The translations under genes and the position numbers were made by a program. The notes beneath the pieces are model-generated. The model was not told the origin of the DNA. It was given only the letters and a program-made list of their open reading frames with translations, and ran no database searches. 55,295 bases of DNA from Saprospiraceae bacterium (GTDB lineage Bacteria > Bacteroidota > Bacteroidia > Chitinophagales > Saprospiraceae), in the NCBI GenBank assembly GCA_021739645.1, contig JAIPBL010000037.1, forward strand, positions 1 to 55,295, given 5' to 3'. Within the stretch, counting starts at the first letter, position 1, and each line of letters begins with the position of its first letter. This document shows positions 7,667-18,414 of this stretch, piece by piece.

Positions 7667-8444
7667 AAATATTCCGAATCTTAATGTTTCTGAACCGCAC
7701 CTCGTGCTCGTGGTCTTGCAGGCCGATATATCCTTGCTTGGTGAGGCCGTACTGCGGGTAGTCCTTAAATTTTGACTTGGCAAGTTGCTCTTTCCATTTG
7801 GCGGAGCCGACCTCATATTCGAGGCACTTGGCTCCATTCAGCCAATGTTCCACTTTGCCATTGTTTTGGACAATGCGAGCGGTGTTCCACTCACCAATGG
7901 GTTTCATGGCGCAGCCAGCACTTGCCTCCATGTCGTAGTTGTCGCCAGTACGGTGGGTATCCATGTTAAAGCTGGGGTCTGCCTTGGCCCAAGCATCATT
8001 GTCGATGAGTTGGAATTCCGGCGCATTATGCCACATGGCACTGTCTTTTTCCTCTAATATGAAGTAAAAAATACCGCTGTTGGCCATTTCGGAAAGGAGA
8101 AAGTCAACGGACAGTTCGAAGTTCCCAAATTTCTCGGTGGTGATGATGTCTCCACCGAAGTCATCTGGTTTGGGATTTGGTGTGGCGGCGATGACCATTT
8201 CACCGTTCTGGACAGACCACCCAAGCTTGGGCAGGTCAGTACGATTGTAGCCACGCCAGCCGCCCAGGGTCGAGCCATCGAAGAGCAGCCGCCAGCCTTC
8301 GAGGCTTTCAGCTTCCGACAAGCCATTGGCCGGGGTAACTGCCGGAACGTTTGTATCGGCTGTGGTGGTTTCCGAAGATTGATTGCTCTGGCAGGACGCC
8401 AGCACAAATGCGGTAATCAGTAAAGTAAAAAATTGATTTTTCAT
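7665..8444 (-). CDS. DUF1080 (3-keto-disaccharide hydrolase) lipoprotein
   Basis: This 259-residue exported protein has a lipoprotein signal (MKNQFFTLLITAFVLASC), so it is probably anchored in the outer membrane or periplasm. The mature part starts with a low-complexity linker, then the DUF1080 jelly-roll signature GWRLLFDGSTLGGWRGY, ending with the typical YGLTKQGYIGLQDHEHEVRF segment. Family members cleave 3-keto-glycosides or bind glycans. The start is placed at the lipoprotein signal; the upstream frame is intergenic. It heads a likely unit with the MocA-type oxidoreductase and RidA, downstream of a strong terminator. Confidence 0.88.
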   Translation of the reverse strand: MKNQFFTLLITAFVLASCQSNQSSETTTADTNVPAVTPANGLSEAESLEGWRLLFDGSTLGGWRGYNRTDLPKLGWSVQNGEMVIAATPNPKPDDFGGDIITTEKFGNFELSVDFLLSEMANSGIFYFILEEKDSAMWHNAPEFQLIDNDAWAKADPSFNMDTHRTGDNYDMEASAGCAMKPIGEWNTARIVQNNGKVEHWLNGAKCLEYEVGSAKWKEQLAKSKFKDYPQYGLTKQGYIGLQDHEHEVRFRNIKIRNI

Positions 8445-8567
8445 GCTGTCCAGTTTTGCTTTGTTTTGAAACAGGGGCAAGGTAGAAAAAATCTGAACGG
8501 TGTTCAAAACACAGCACGAGACTTTTTTTAAGTGGTTGGCTATCAAAATTTTACGACGGTAAAAACA

Positions 8568-8602
8568 AAAAGCCTCCAGCGAAATCAACGCTGGAGGCTT
8601 TT
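8568..8602 (-). terminator. Rho-independent terminator of the phosphoesterase gene
   Basis: A perfect 10-bp stem (GCCTCCAGCG at 8572-8581, CGCTGGAGGC at 8589-8598) has a 7-nt loop. On the minus strand it is followed by TTTTTGTTTTT, just after the stop codon at 8621. Confidence 0.88.
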
Positions 8603-8620
8603 CATTTGTCAAACCCACCC

Positions 8621-10273
8621 CTACCTTTTCACTAGGCGGTAACGTCTCAGCACCTTTCGGTCGTCCCGAACAATGGCTAGGTATTTTCCGGGAGGCAAAT
8701 GGCTCAGTTTGAGCGATTTCAGGTATTCTCTTGGCGTTTGGTTGGTCAGCTCGATGCGGGTAACTTCCTGTAACTTGGGGTTGATGACCCGGATGACCAC
8801 GTTGGAGGGTGCCTCAACGTTGTATTTTACTTGTGCATCACCATCAGCATCTGTCATGACAAGTGGGCAGTCATCCCAGTTGCCGGTTTCGTCCTCGGCC
8901 ACCTCCCCTTGTTTCGCTGTGGGTGACTTGGCTGGAGGGAGCATTGACTTTGTCATGGTGCTTGGCTCACCCTGGGCACCGCCACGAGACACCAGCATAT
9001 CCTGCTCGATGGCTGGCATATTCATTTTATTTGCAGCAATGGTAATAACGTCGCCTGTAGGTGGGCTCCAAATATGGATGCCAATCGGGGCCTTGAAGAT
9101 GTTTTTTGGGTCAATATTCGCTACCCGCCCGGCACCGTCGGTTTGGATGATGCGCACTTCTATTTTTTCTTTGTCCACAAAAATCCAACTAAACTGGTTG
9201 AAACTCTCGCTGGCACGAGTCCAGGGCTTGTCGTCGTCATTGTTGCGGAGCGGAGCACCCCAGCAGCCCTCACCTACATAGACCGTTCCACGCTGGTCAT
9301 CACGGACAAAGCCTTCCGAACTGCCCGGCCCATTGTCGGGTCGGATAGGCCAGGTGCTTTTCACCACGTGGGCGTCACATTCCACCACGAGGTCCATGTT
9401 GTACTTGAGGAAAAGTGGCGCCCAATGCGCCACTTGGTCGTTTTTCTCTGCTTTGCGTTGTGTATGCGGGCGCATGGGAAAATGGTATTGACCAATTCGC
9501 CAGTTAGCATTTTGGCCGTAGATGCGAAGGTCGCTTTCGAGCCAGTCCCTTTGGTCTCCGCCCGCCGAAATCAAGGTATTTAAGGTGTAAATTCGCAGAA
9601 GGTCGCCACCAAGTGTGGTTGCATAAAAACCACCAAGAGCTCGCATGTCAAACAGGTCAATCAAAGAGCGGTTGCTGGATTCATGATTACCACGAGTAAC
9701 AATGACAGGGGTAATGCGGCCATCCTCGGCAATGCTAAGTTGCCAATCGTCAAACCAATCCTGCCATTCTCTTGGGAAATCATTTTCTGTGAAGTCACCG
9801 CCGAACATAACGCAATGGGAGCGGAGCTTGGCCACCATGATGTTGGCATCTTGCCGGGCATCCCGATGGTTGCGGGAATCGCCACCTGCGATGATAGAGA
9901 GCCTGTGATTAGGGCTGTTGGGAGCAGTGGTAAAAAAATACCGGAGGCTCGTCCCCTCGCTGTCTTTTACCAAAAAATAGTAAGTCATGTTTGGCAACAG
10001 ATTCTCTAGCCGCACGAAATGGTTGTTCATGTCCTCGGCCATTTGAATGCGGTCGGGGAGTTTGCTGAGGCCATATTCATCGGCATTTTTGCCAAAATCA
10101 TTCACATCGAGCAGTAGCACAGGGTCGGTACCGGACACTTGGTTCCAGGCGATGGTTGCCGAAGTAGAGGCATTGCCCTGCCAGATAACCCGAAACTTGT
10201 CGGCACGCCCAAAGACGCTGCCTGCCAAGCTGGTCAGCAACAAAATTTTAAGGATATGGGCTTGTTTACGCAA
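8621..10273 (-). CDS. Secreted purple-acid-phosphatase-like metallophosphoesterase
   Basis: This 550-residue exported phosphoesterase has an N-terminal signal peptide (about 1-22), a fibronectin-III-like domain (about 25-117), then a calcineurin-like core with GGDSR (D132), GGDFTEND (D160), RGNHES (N196-H197) and later histidines (QYHFPMRPH, ECDAH). This is the order seen in purple acid phosphatases, which hydrolyse phosphate esters outside the cell. The C-terminus (about 470-550) is a beta-rich tail ending LPPGKYLAIVRDD plus a basic end, resembling type IX secretion sorting domains. The start is probably TTG at 10273: no in-frame ATG precedes the signal peptide, and a stop lies just upstream. 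It is followed by a strong terminator. Confidence 0.87.
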   Translation of the reverse strand: MRKQAHILKILLLTSLAGSVFGRADKFRVIWQGNASTSATIAWNQVSGTDPVLLLDVNDFGKNADEYGLSKLPDRIQMAEDMNNHFVRLENLLPNMTYYFLVKDSEGTSLRYFFTTAPNSPNHRLSIIAGGDSRNHRDARQDANIMVAKLRSHCVMFGGDFTENDFPREWQDWFDDWQLSIAEDGRITPVIVTRGNHESSNRSLIDLFDMRALGGFYATTLGGDLLRIYTLNTLISAGGDQRDWLESDLRIYGQNANWRIGQYHFPMRPHTQRKAEKNDQVAHWAPLFLKYNMDLVVECDAHVVKSTWPIRPDNGPGSSEGFVRDDQRGTVYVGEGCWGAPLRNNDDDKPWTRASESFNQFSWIFVDKEKIEVRIIQTDGAGRVANIDPKNIFKAPIGIHIWSPPTGDVITIAANKMNMPAIEQDMLVSRGGAQGEPSTMTKSMLPPAKSPTAKQGEVAEDETGNWDDCPLVMTDADGDAQVKYNVEAPSNVVIRVINPKLQEVTRIELTNQTPREYLKSLKLSHLPPGKYLAIVRDDRKVLRRYRLVKR

Positions 10274-10605
10274 AAGTCAATTATTTTATTTGCTGGAACG
10301 AAGGGGATTCCCCTGCTTTAAATGGGACGTCTAATCCAACGGTTTGCCACATTGCTTATTGTTAAAATTGTGTTTGAATTTTGACTTTAGTGGTTTTGAA
10401 TTAAACAGCAGGCGGTTACTTCCATGGGTTTTTATTATAACTTCGCCCCACCTTTTACGAAGGTAAATATTTTTTAAAACCTGTTTACGGGCAAAAGGTT
10501 GTTCAAGGTTCATTACCAACTTTTCTTGGGTTTGGAATGGAATTTTTGAAAACAACCCTGTTTGCCATCACAAAGCCATTTTTCAATCAAATTTATACAA
10601 AAATT
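10274..10605. other. Divergent intergenic region, phosphoesterase/glyA
   Basis: These 332 nt separate two divergent genes. I see no credible frame; the minus-strand frame at 10331-10555 lacks family features. The stretch before glyA is A/T-rich and G-poor, as expected for a leader without a Shine-Dalgarno site. The minus-strand sequence TGACTTTTGCG next to the phosphoesterase TTG is close to a -7 element. Confidence 0.5.
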
Positions 10606-11895
10606 ATGATAACAGATACCGCCGTTTTCGACCTGATTGGTAGGGAACTTAAACGCCAGCGCCACGGCATCGAGTTGATTGCTTCCGAAAACTTTACCAG
10701 CCCCGAGGTCTTACGGGCAATGGGTTCTTGCCTGACCAATAAGTATGCAGAGGGTTATCCCGGCAAACGCTACTACGGTGGCTGCGAGGTGGTGGATGAG
10801 GTGGAAAACCTCGCCATCGAGCGCCTCAAAGAACTCTTCGGTGCGGAGTACGCCAACGTGCAGCCACATGCCGGCGCACAGGCGAATGCGGCAGTTTTCC
10901 TCGCAGTTTTGAATCCCGGCGACAAAATTTTGGGCCTGAACCTCGCCCACGGCGGCCACCTCTCCCACGGCTCACCCGTCAATTTCAGTGGCAAAGTTTA
11001 CCAGCCCGTTTTTTACGGCGTGGAAGAAGCCACTGGCATGATCGACATGGACCGGGTGGAGGAGCTGGCCATTGCGGAGCGACCAAAACTCATCGTCTGC
11101 GGCGCATCTGCCTACTCCCGTGATTGGGACTACAAGCGTTTTCGGGAAATCGCCGATAAGGTGGGCGCCCTGCTGCTAGCCGACATCGCACACCCTGCTG
11201 GCCTCATTGCTGCCGGACTACTCAACAACCCGATGGAGCATTGCCACATTGTCACTTCCACAACGCACAAAACGCTGCGTGGCCCTCGTGGTGGCATCAT
11301 CATGATGGGTAAAAATATTGACAACCCATGGGGGCGTGCGATGAAGAACGGCAACCTTATAAAAATGGGCACCATCCTCAACAGTGGCGTTTTTCCTGGT
11401 ATGCAGGGCGGGCCACTGGAGCATGTCATCGCTGCAAAGGCAGTGGCTTTCGGTGAGGCATTGCAGCCGGAGTTCAAGGCTTACGGCGCTCAGGTGATGA
11501 AAAATGCACAGGCGATGGCGGCGGCTTTTGTTGAAAAAGGCTACAAAATTATCTCCGGCGGCACCGACAACCACCTGATGCTGATTGACCTACGCTCAAA
11601 GGGCGTGACGGGCAAGCAGGCCGAAGAAGCACTCGTTCGGGCAGACATTACCGTGAACAAAAACATGGTGCCTTTCGATACAGCCACGCCGATGATCACT
11701 TCCGGCATCCGCATCGGCACGGCAGCCATGACCACCCGTGGCTTCACCGAGGCCGATTTCCGCCGCACCGTCGAGTGGATCGATGCACTGGTGATGGACG
11801 TGGAGAACGAGGAGTTGATTGTGGAGACAAGGAATGAGGTGAACCGGTTCATGCAGGGGTTCCCGCTCTATGAAGCGTCTTCCGTAATAGTTTAA
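10606..11895 (+). CDS. glyA: Serine hydroxymethyltransferase
   Basis: This PLP enzyme interconverts serine and glycine while charging tetrahydrofolate with a one-carbon unit. The 429-residue protein shows the classical N-terminus ([17 protein letters not shown]), the YPGKRYYGG segment, HPAGL, and the PLP-lysine motif [13 protein letters not shown] (K222). The start is ATG at 10606; an upstream in-frame ATG would add 23 residues outside the family. The stop is only 2 nt before the scpA start, so the two genes are probably co-transcribed and translationally coupled. Confidence 0.97.
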   Translation: MITDTAVFDLIGRELKRQRHGIELIASENFTSPEVLRAMGSCLTNKYAEGYPGKRYYGGCEVVDEVENLAIERLKELFGAEYANVQPHAGAQANAAVFLAVLNPGDKILGLNLAHGGHLSHGSPVNFSGKVYQPVFYGVEEATGMIDMDRVEELAIAERPKLIVCGASAYSRDWDYKRFREIADKVGALLLADIAHPAGLIAAGLLNNPMEHCHIVTSTTHKTLRGPRGGIIMMGKNIDNPWGRAMKNGNLIKMGTILNSGVFPGMQGGPLEHVIAAKAVAFGEALQPEFKAYGAQVMKNAQAMAAAFVEKGYKIISGGTDNHLMLIDLRSKGVTGKQAEEALVRADITVNKNMVPFDTATPMITSGIRIGTAAMTTRGFTEADFRRTVEWIDALVMDVENEELIVETRNEVNRFMQGFPLYEASSVIV

Positions 11896-11897
11896 AA

Positions 11898-12695
11898 ATG
11901 ACCACCACCGCCACCTACAATATCCACCTCCCCCAGTTCGAGGGGCCGTTCGACCTGCTGCTGTTCTTCATTGAGCGGGATGAGTTGGATATTAACAACA
12001 TCCCCATCCATACCATCACCAATGACTTTCTTGACTATATCCGCCAGATGGAGGCGCTGAACGTGGACTTGGCGAGCGAGTTCATCCTCGTGGCGGCCAC
12101 ACTTTGCCGCATCAAGGCGAAGATGCTCATCCCCCGCAAGCCGGTGGACGAGGAGGGTAACGAGATTGACCCACGAGAAGAATTGGTAAACCGCCTTCTG
12201 GAGTACAAGCGCTATAAAAGCGTGCTCGACGAAATGCGTCAGTTCGAGGAAACCCGTGCGCTGCAGGAGCATCGGGGTAACGTAAGCCGGGAACTACAAC
12301 AAATTGCCACAAAGGCGCTGGTGGATGTGGAGTTGGAGAGTCTAACGCTTTTCAAACTGCTGAAAACTTTCGAGAAGCTGGTGCTCCGGATGGAGTTGGA
12401 GGATAAAAAGCACGTGGTTCACACCATCGTCAAGTTTGACTACACCATTTCTGGACAGCAGGACTATATTTTTTCCAAATTAACAAAAGGTAAAAAGGCG
12501 GATTTCAGGTCGCTGTTTGCGAAGCTTGAAAACCGTATCCAGGCCATCGTGACTTTTCTTGGACTTTTGGAGTTGCTCAATATGCAACGATTGGCCATTA
12601 CCCAAGGGCTAGGGATGAATAATTTTTGGGTGAGCTTACCGGAAGAAAAAGAGGTGGTGGAGATAGTGGACATGCCTGACCCGAGCGATAATTAG
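11898..12695 (+). CDS. scpA: Segregation and condensation protein ScpA
   Basis: This is the kleisin subunit of the bacterial SMC-ScpAB condensin, which bridges SMC heads during chromosome segregation. The 265-residue protein has the N-terminal kleisin signature FEGPFDLLLFFIERDELDI, a helical middle with RIKAKMLIPRK, and a C-terminal winged-helix segment (about 195-250) that would contact SMC. The gene starts 2 nt after glyA. scpB and smc are not in the window. The linkage to glyA is probably incidental. Confidence 0.93.
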   Translation: MTTTATYNIHLPQFEGPFDLLLFFIERDELDINNIPIHTITNDFLDYIRQMEALNVDLASEFILVAATLCRIKAKMLIPRKPVDEEGNEIDPREELVNRLLEYKRYKSVLDEMRQFEETRALQEHRGNVSRELQQIATKALVDVELESLTLFKLLKTFEKLVLRMELEDKKHVVHTIVKFDYTISGQQDYIFSKLTKGKKADFRSLFAKLENRIQAIVTFLGLLELLNMQRLAITQGLGMNNFWVSLPEEKEVVEIVDMPDPSDN

Positions 12696-12721
12696 CACGG
12701 CATCTCCTCTGTTGAAAAACA

Positions 12722-13192
12722 TCAACTATTTAACCGCCCCTTCGACTTCATCATCCTGTCTATATCACGCTTAGAGTCTTTTGCCTTGATGGATTCTCGT
12801 TTATCGAACGATTTTTTGCCCTGCGCCAGGGCGATTTCCACTTTCACCAAGTTTCTGTCGGAGAAATAAATCTTGTAGGGCACGATGCTCAAGCCCTTTT
12901 CCTTCACCCTTTTTTCCAGCTTGCGCAATTCGGATTTATGCAGCAGCAGCTTGCGGTCACGACGAGAGGGACGAGCACTGTAGGAATTGGCGTTTTCGTA
13001 TTCCTTGATGTACATGCTTTTTATCCAAAGCTCCCCGTGGATAAACATACAATAGGCATCGCTGAGGCCAGCATGTCCCGCCCGAATGGACTTCAACTCT
13101 GCCCCGCCCAGTACAATGCCCGCCTCCAAATTGGAGAGGAATTGGTATTCGTGAGAGGCTCGACGGTTGACTATTTCTTTTGGTTGTGCCAT
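12722..13192 (-). CDS. smpB: SsrA-binding protein SmpB
   Basis: This trans-translation factor binds tmRNA and mimics the anticodon arm in stalled ribosomes. The 156-residue protein has the OB-fold core with NRRASHEY near the N-terminus, GAELKSIR, and AYCMFIHGELWI. A basic C-terminal tail (KAKDSKRDIDRMMKSKGRLNS) folds into the mRNA channel in characterised homologues. The length is typical. No tmRNA gene was recognised in the window. A short leader array precedes the start codon. Confidence 0.96.
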   Translation of the reverse strand: MAQPKEIVNRRASHEYQFLSNLEAGIVLGGAELKSIRAGHAGLSDAYCMFIHGELWIKSMYIKEYENANSYSARPSRRDRKLLLHKSELRKLEKRVKEKGLSIVPYKIYFSDRNLVKVEIALAQGKKSFDKRESIKAKDSKRDIDRMMKSKGRLNS

Positions 13193-13196
13193 TTAT

Positions 13197-13230
13197 TTTG
13201 GTTGATGGTTCCGGGGTTAAAGGTTCAACG
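13197..13230. repeat. Leader array before smpB
   Basis: On the plus strand, GGTTGATGGTTCCGGGG and GGTTAAAGGTTCAACGG repeat a GGTT phrase. On the smpB coding strand this becomes a C/A-rich stretch ending 4 nt from the ATG. Confidence 0.5.
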
Positions 13231-13236
13231 GAAGAA

Positions 13237-13566
13237 CTACTTCAATCTAACGGCTGTTCCATACGCCAGTATTTCGGCTGCGTTTTGCATCACCATGGAG
13301 GTCATGAAACGCACGTTAATAACGGCATCGGCGCCAATTCGTTCAGCATCGGCCAACATTCTGCCAATTGCCTGCTCTCTGGATTCGGCGAGCAGCTTGG
13401 TGTATTCGGTAATTTCCCCGCCCACAATGTTTCGCAGACCCGCCACGATGTCGCGTCCAATATGCCTTGCCCGCACGGTACTCCCCCTTACGATGTCAAT
13501 GACTTCGATGATTTCCCGGCCGGGAATAAAATCAGTGTTGGATATCAGCATATTGTCTTGTTTCAT
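13237..13566 (-). CDS. YbjQ/UPF0145 family protein
   Basis: This is a 109-residue member of the UPF0145 (YbjQ) family, sometimes called a putative heavy-metal-binding domain. Family features are the GREIIEVIDIVRGSTV core, the RDIVAGLRNIVGGE helix, EYTKLLAESREQA, and ADAERIGADAVINVRF before the C-terminal strand. These proteins are thought to form pentameric rings, and no enzymatic activity is established. It ends 44 nt before smpB and starts 18 nt after the LysE-type gene stop, so a shared minus-strand transcript is likely. Confidence 0.9.
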   Translation of the reverse strand: MKQDNMLISNTDFIPGREIIEVIDIVRGSTVRARHIGRDIVAGLRNIVGGEITEYTKLLAESREQAIGRMLADAERIGADAVINVRFMTSMVMQNAAEILAYGTAVRLK

Positions 13567-13584
13567 TTTATGAGAATTTGAAAA

Positions 13585-14217
13585 TCATTGGTTTAACGCC
13601 CGGACAAACAAAACTATTCCGAAAATGGTAAGCGTTACCCCTGCCACTTTTCGAATCAAAAGGATGTTCTTAGGCTTTAGCCAACGCCGCAGAGATTTGG
13701 CAAGTCCGACCTTAATGCTGTCGGTGCAAACAATGGTACCGAATAGTCCGCCGTAAAAAAGCTGTGCTTGGTCAGGCTCCAACGCTTCTTCCGTAAAAAG
13801 CATCCCCGAAACACCCAACCAGAAAAAAAACGTGAACGGGTTGACGGTGTTGATGAGAAAACCCTTTGTCCAAAGGGAAAATCGGGAAGAGAACCTGACT
13901 GCTTTTTGCTGTTCGAAAAGCTCCTCTGGCGGCGGCTTCAACAACAACATGCTCCCTCCTACCACCACCAAGATGACCCCTCCGGCAATACCCAGCCAAA
14001 ACTCCAGCCCATCCCATTTGGCCAATTCGGCCACGTAGGATACGCCAAAATAGGTAATGGCCACAAATATCAGGTCGCTGACCCAGATGCCCGCCGCTAC
14101 CATGACGCCCGCCCGAAAACCCTCCTCAATGCTCGTCTGCAACAATGCAAACACGATTGGCCCAGTGAGTACACTGAGCACAAGCCCGAGTTTGATGCCG
14201 TTCCAGAGTAGCTCCAT
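13585..14217 (-). CDS. LysE/RhtB family amino-acid exporter
   Basis: This 210-residue inner-membrane protein has the six-helix LysE topology. The N-terminal signature GLVLSVLTGPIVFALLQTSIEEGFRAG precedes hydrophobic segments near 39-62, 69-88, 112-140, 145-165 and 186-205. NTVNPFTFFFWLG matches the conserved N-P-x-x-F/W region of helix 4. Members export amino acids or related metabolites by proton motive force. The substrate cannot be read from the sequence. It sits 18 nt upstream of the YbjQ-type gene on the same strand. Confidence 0.9.
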   Translation of the reverse strand: MELLWNGIKLGLVLSVLTGPIVFALLQTSIEEGFRAGVMVAAGIWVSDLIFVAITYFGVSYVAELAKWDGLEFWLGIAGGVILVVVGGSMLLLKPPPEELFEQQKAVRFSSRFSLWTKGFLINTVNPFTFFFWLGVSGMLFTEEALEPDQAQLFYGGLFGTIVCTDSIKVGLAKSLRRWLKPKNILLIRKVAGVTLTIFGIVLFVRALNQ

Positions 14218-14319
14218 GTTGATTTGGCCGGAAGAACCGGATTCAAATTATTTTTAAAAATATTTTAAACCTGCTGAACATCAGCCTGTTGTTGGCTTAT
14301 AAGTCAAAAATCATCTTTT

Positions 14320-14730
14320 TCAAAAATAGACGGTCGCAACTAATTTGCGCCTACCCCCGTAATTTCGGAACTCGCAGAGGTAAATGCCCTGCCAAGTGCC
14401 AAGATTCAACTTACTGCCCGAAATCGGGATGGTAACCGAAGCACCGGACAGCACCGCCTTCACATGAGCAGGCATATCATCCGAACCTTCGATGGTATGC
14501 GTGAGAAATGGCAGACCTTCCGGAACGAGGCGGTTAAAGAACCCTTCGAAATCCACCCTGACCGATGGGTCAGCGTTTTCGTTGATGGCAAGTCCGGCGC
14601 TGGTGTGCTTGATGAACAAGTGCAACAAGCCTTCCGACGGCAAAGGTTCGATTTGGCTCATCACTTCGTTGGTAATCAAGTGAAAACCACGTGTGCAAGC
14701 GGCCAACAAAATCTCGGTCTGTTTGATCAT
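14320..14730 (-). CDS. YjbQ/UPF0047 secondary thiamine-phosphate synthase-like protein
   Basis: This 136-residue single-domain protein of the UPF0047/YjbQ family carries the diagnostic segments LLHLFIKHTSAGLAINENADPSV, THTIEGSDDMPAHVK and LGTWQGIYLCEFR. E. coli YjbQ has weak thiamine-phosphate-synthase activity, and the true function is unresolved. The conserved histidines and acidic residues that define the family's putative active site are present. It is a single gene with its own -7 promoter element 29 nt upstream of the start. Confidence 0.92.
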   Translation of the reverse strand: MIKQTEILLAACTRGFHLITNEVMSQIEPLPSEGLLHLFIKHTSAGLAINENADPSVRVDFEGFFNRLVPEGLPFLTHTIEGSDDMPAHVKAVLSGASVTIPISGSKLNLGTWQGIYLCEFRNYGGRRKLVATVYF

Positions 14731-14758
14731 CGTTAGAAAATAGGGTTTAGGCGCTTTG

Positions 14759-14766
14759 CAAAATTA
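14759..14766 (-). promoter_or_regulatory. -7 promoter element for the YjbQ-family gene
   Basis: The minus strand reads TAATTTTG followed by CAAAGC, an exact TAnnTTTG match 29 nt upstream of the start codon. Confidence 0.5.
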
Positions 14767-15107
14767 GAAAGTTTAAGGCTTTGGCAGTTTTTTTTTCACA
14801 GGTGGGGGGCCTACGTTTTGTTGACCAAAAGGAGTCTGTGCCAAATTTTAGGGAAAATACAGGCTTAAATTAGTTTTTTATGGCATATTTTTCGCTATGG
14901 AATCCGCTACCAACCTGAGAACGCTACAAAACGCCTTGTTTTACTGATATTATTAATATTTTCACCAATACGATAGTAAAAAAATAATTCGGGTATATTT
15001 ACGCAAACACTGGTTTATTTGGAAAAATTTTTATTATTTTGGTAAAATTTTCCTCTCAGCATTCACTGTGGACAAGCTAATCAGAGAACACCAATCAAGT
15101 AGAAACG
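14767..15107. other. Intergenic region upstream of rpoN
   Basis: About 340 nt are very A/T-rich from 14860 to 15060. TATTATTTTGG around 15032 resembles, but does not exactly match, a -7 element for rpoN. No gene, RNA or repeat was recognised. Confidence 0.4.
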
Positions 15108-16670
15108 ATGCTGAAACAACAACTTACTCATAAGTTACAACAGAAACTTTCCCCACAACAGATCCAGCTGATGAAGCTTTTGCAGATACCAACTGCAATC
15201 CTTGACCAACGGATACAGGAAGAATTGGAAGCCAACCCTGCACTGGAAGAAGGCGACATCTTGGAAGAAGAATCCATGGAATTAGGCCGGACAGAGGACA
15301 CCAAAGCGGAAGACGACCAAGCTGAACGTGAAAACGACGGCGAGGGGGAAAACGAGGTGGATGACCTAGAGCGGGAAGAGACCATGCCGGAAGAAGAGGT
15401 GTTGCTTGACGACTACCTCAACGACTACATGGACGACGACGAAGCCAGCTACAAATACCAAGCAGAGAATGGTGGGCAAGATGAAGAAAATAAGACCTTG
15501 CCTGTAGCCGTGGAGGACACTTTCCACGAATACCTCGAAACGCAGATCGGCATGCTCGATTTCAAAGAAGAAAGGGAGCGCATCATTGCTCGGCAGATCG
15601 TCGGCAGCATTGATGACGACGGCTACCTGCGCCGTGAGAACGATGCCATCCTCGACGACTTGGTGTTTTCACAAAACGTGAGCGCCCGGCCAGAGGAAAT
15701 CGAATTTTGGCTTGCCAAAATTCAGCGCTTCGACCCACCGGGTGTAGGTGCAAGAAACCTTCAGGAAAGCCTGCTGCTCCAGATTGAGCACAAGATGACT
15801 AGGACGGAAACCGCCTTTGATGAGCGGCTTATCCTGCAGATTTCCCGCAAAATCATTGCGAACTACTTCGATGAGTTCACCAAGAAGCACTACCAGCGCC
15901 TCCAACGCCAGCTCAGTCTCACCGAAGACGAACTGAAAGAAGCCATTGACGAGATACTCAAGCTGAACCCGAAGCCAGCCAGCGGCCACGTCACGAACTC
16001 CCGCAGCACGCACTACATCGTGCCGGATTTCATCATCATCAACAACGATGGCGAACTGGAACTTTCGCTCAACTCCCGCAATGCGCCTGACCTCCACATC
16101 AACAACCACTACCGCGACATGCTGCGCTCCTACAAGCACACCGTCACCGGACGTCGGGCTACGAACAAGGAGAAGGAGGCCATCATGTTCATCAAGCAGA
16201 AGATTGACAGCGCCAAATGGTTCATTGATGCCATCCGCCAGCGGCAGCAGACGATGTTCAACACGATGTACGCCATCATGAACTACCAGTACGATTACTT
16301 CACGAGCGGCGACCAGAAATGCCTCCGCCCGATGATTTTGAAGGACATCGCCGACATTACCGGGCTGGACATCTCCACCGTTTCACGGGTGGCCAACAGC
16401 AAATTCGTGCAGACGGAGTTCGGTACCAAGCGCCTCAAGGACTTCTTCTCCGAAAGCCTCCAGACACAGGACGGCGAGGAGGTTTCCACTTTGGAAGTGA
16501 AGAAAATCCTCACCGACATCATCAGCGCCGAGAACAAGCGCAAGCCGCTTTCGGACGAAAAGCTGAAAAGCATGTTGATGAAAAAGGGCTACAACATCGC
16601 CCGCCGCACCGTGGCGAAGTACCGGGAGCAATTGAATATCTCGGTGGCGAGGTTGCGCAAAGAGCTTTAA
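15108..16670 (+). CDS. rpoN: RNA polymerase sigma-54 factor
   Basis: Sigma-54 directs RNA polymerase to -24/-12 promoters that need an AAA+ activator. The 520-residue protein has the glutamine-rich activator-interacting region I (about 1-50, LSPQQIQLMKLLQIP), a long acidic region II (about 45-140, here very rich in D/E), the core-binding region, a helix-turn-helix (ITGLDISTVSRVANSKFV), and the C-terminal RpoN box ARRTVAKYREQL. The length and acidic linker are typical of Bacteroidota. No sigma-54 activator gene lies in the window. Confidence 0.97.
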   Translation: MLKQQLTHKLQQKLSPQQIQLMKLLQIPTAILDQRIQEELEANPALEEGDILEEESMELGRTEDTKAEDDQAERENDGEGENEVDDLEREETMPEEEVLLDDYLNDYMDDDEASYKYQAENGGQDEENKTLPVAVEDTFHEYLETQIGMLDFKEERERIIARQIVGSIDDDGYLRRENDAILDDLVFSQNVSARPEEIEFWLAKIQRFDPPGVGARNLQESLLLQIEHKMTRTETAFDERLILQISRKIIANYFDEFTKKHYQRLQRQLSLTEDELKEAIDEILKLNPKPASGHVTNSRSTHYIVPDFIIINNDGELELSLNSRNAPDLHINNHYRDMLRSYKHTVTGRRATNKEKEAIMFIKQKIDSAKWFIDAIRQRQQTMFNTMYAIMNYQYDYFTSGDQKCLRPMILKDIADITGLDISTVSRVANSKFVQTEFGTKRLKDFFSESLQTQDGEEVSTLEVKKILTDIISAENKRKPLSDEKLKSMLMKKGYNIARRTVAKYREQLNISVARLRKEL

Positions 16671-16690
16671 AACAGCAGTTTATGATAAAC

Positions 16691-16729
16691 AAAAACGGGC
16701 TTCGTCAGGTATGGCGAGGCCCGTTTTTT
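16691..16729. terminator. Hairpin terminator between rpoN and the carboxylase gene
   Basis: ACGGGC (16695-16700) pairs with GCCCGT (16719-16724), with partial extension into the loop. It is followed by TTTTT on the plus strand and preceded by A residues that give U residues on the minus strand, so it may serve both convergent genes. Confidence 0.75.
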
Positions 16730-16741
16730 GATTTGATGAAA

Positions 16742-18283
<1,542 letters not shown>

Positions 18284-18286
18284 AAC

Positions 18287-18331
18287 TTGGATTTACAATT
18301 TTGGATTTACGATTTACGATTCGGAGCGCCT
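18287..18331. repeat. Leader array before the carboxylase gene
   Basis: Phrases TTGGATTTAC and GATTTACGATTTAC repeat within 45 nt, beginning 4 nt from the ATG. On the coding strand the array is C/A-rich with almost no G. I do not see a gene in the rest of the 305-nt gap. Confidence 0.65.
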
Positions 18332-18414
18332 CTTAGTTTGGGAGACTTTATCGTTGAAAAAAGTAAATCTCGGTGTCTCACTTCTAGAATCAATTTCAGG
18401 GGTAAAGTTATTTA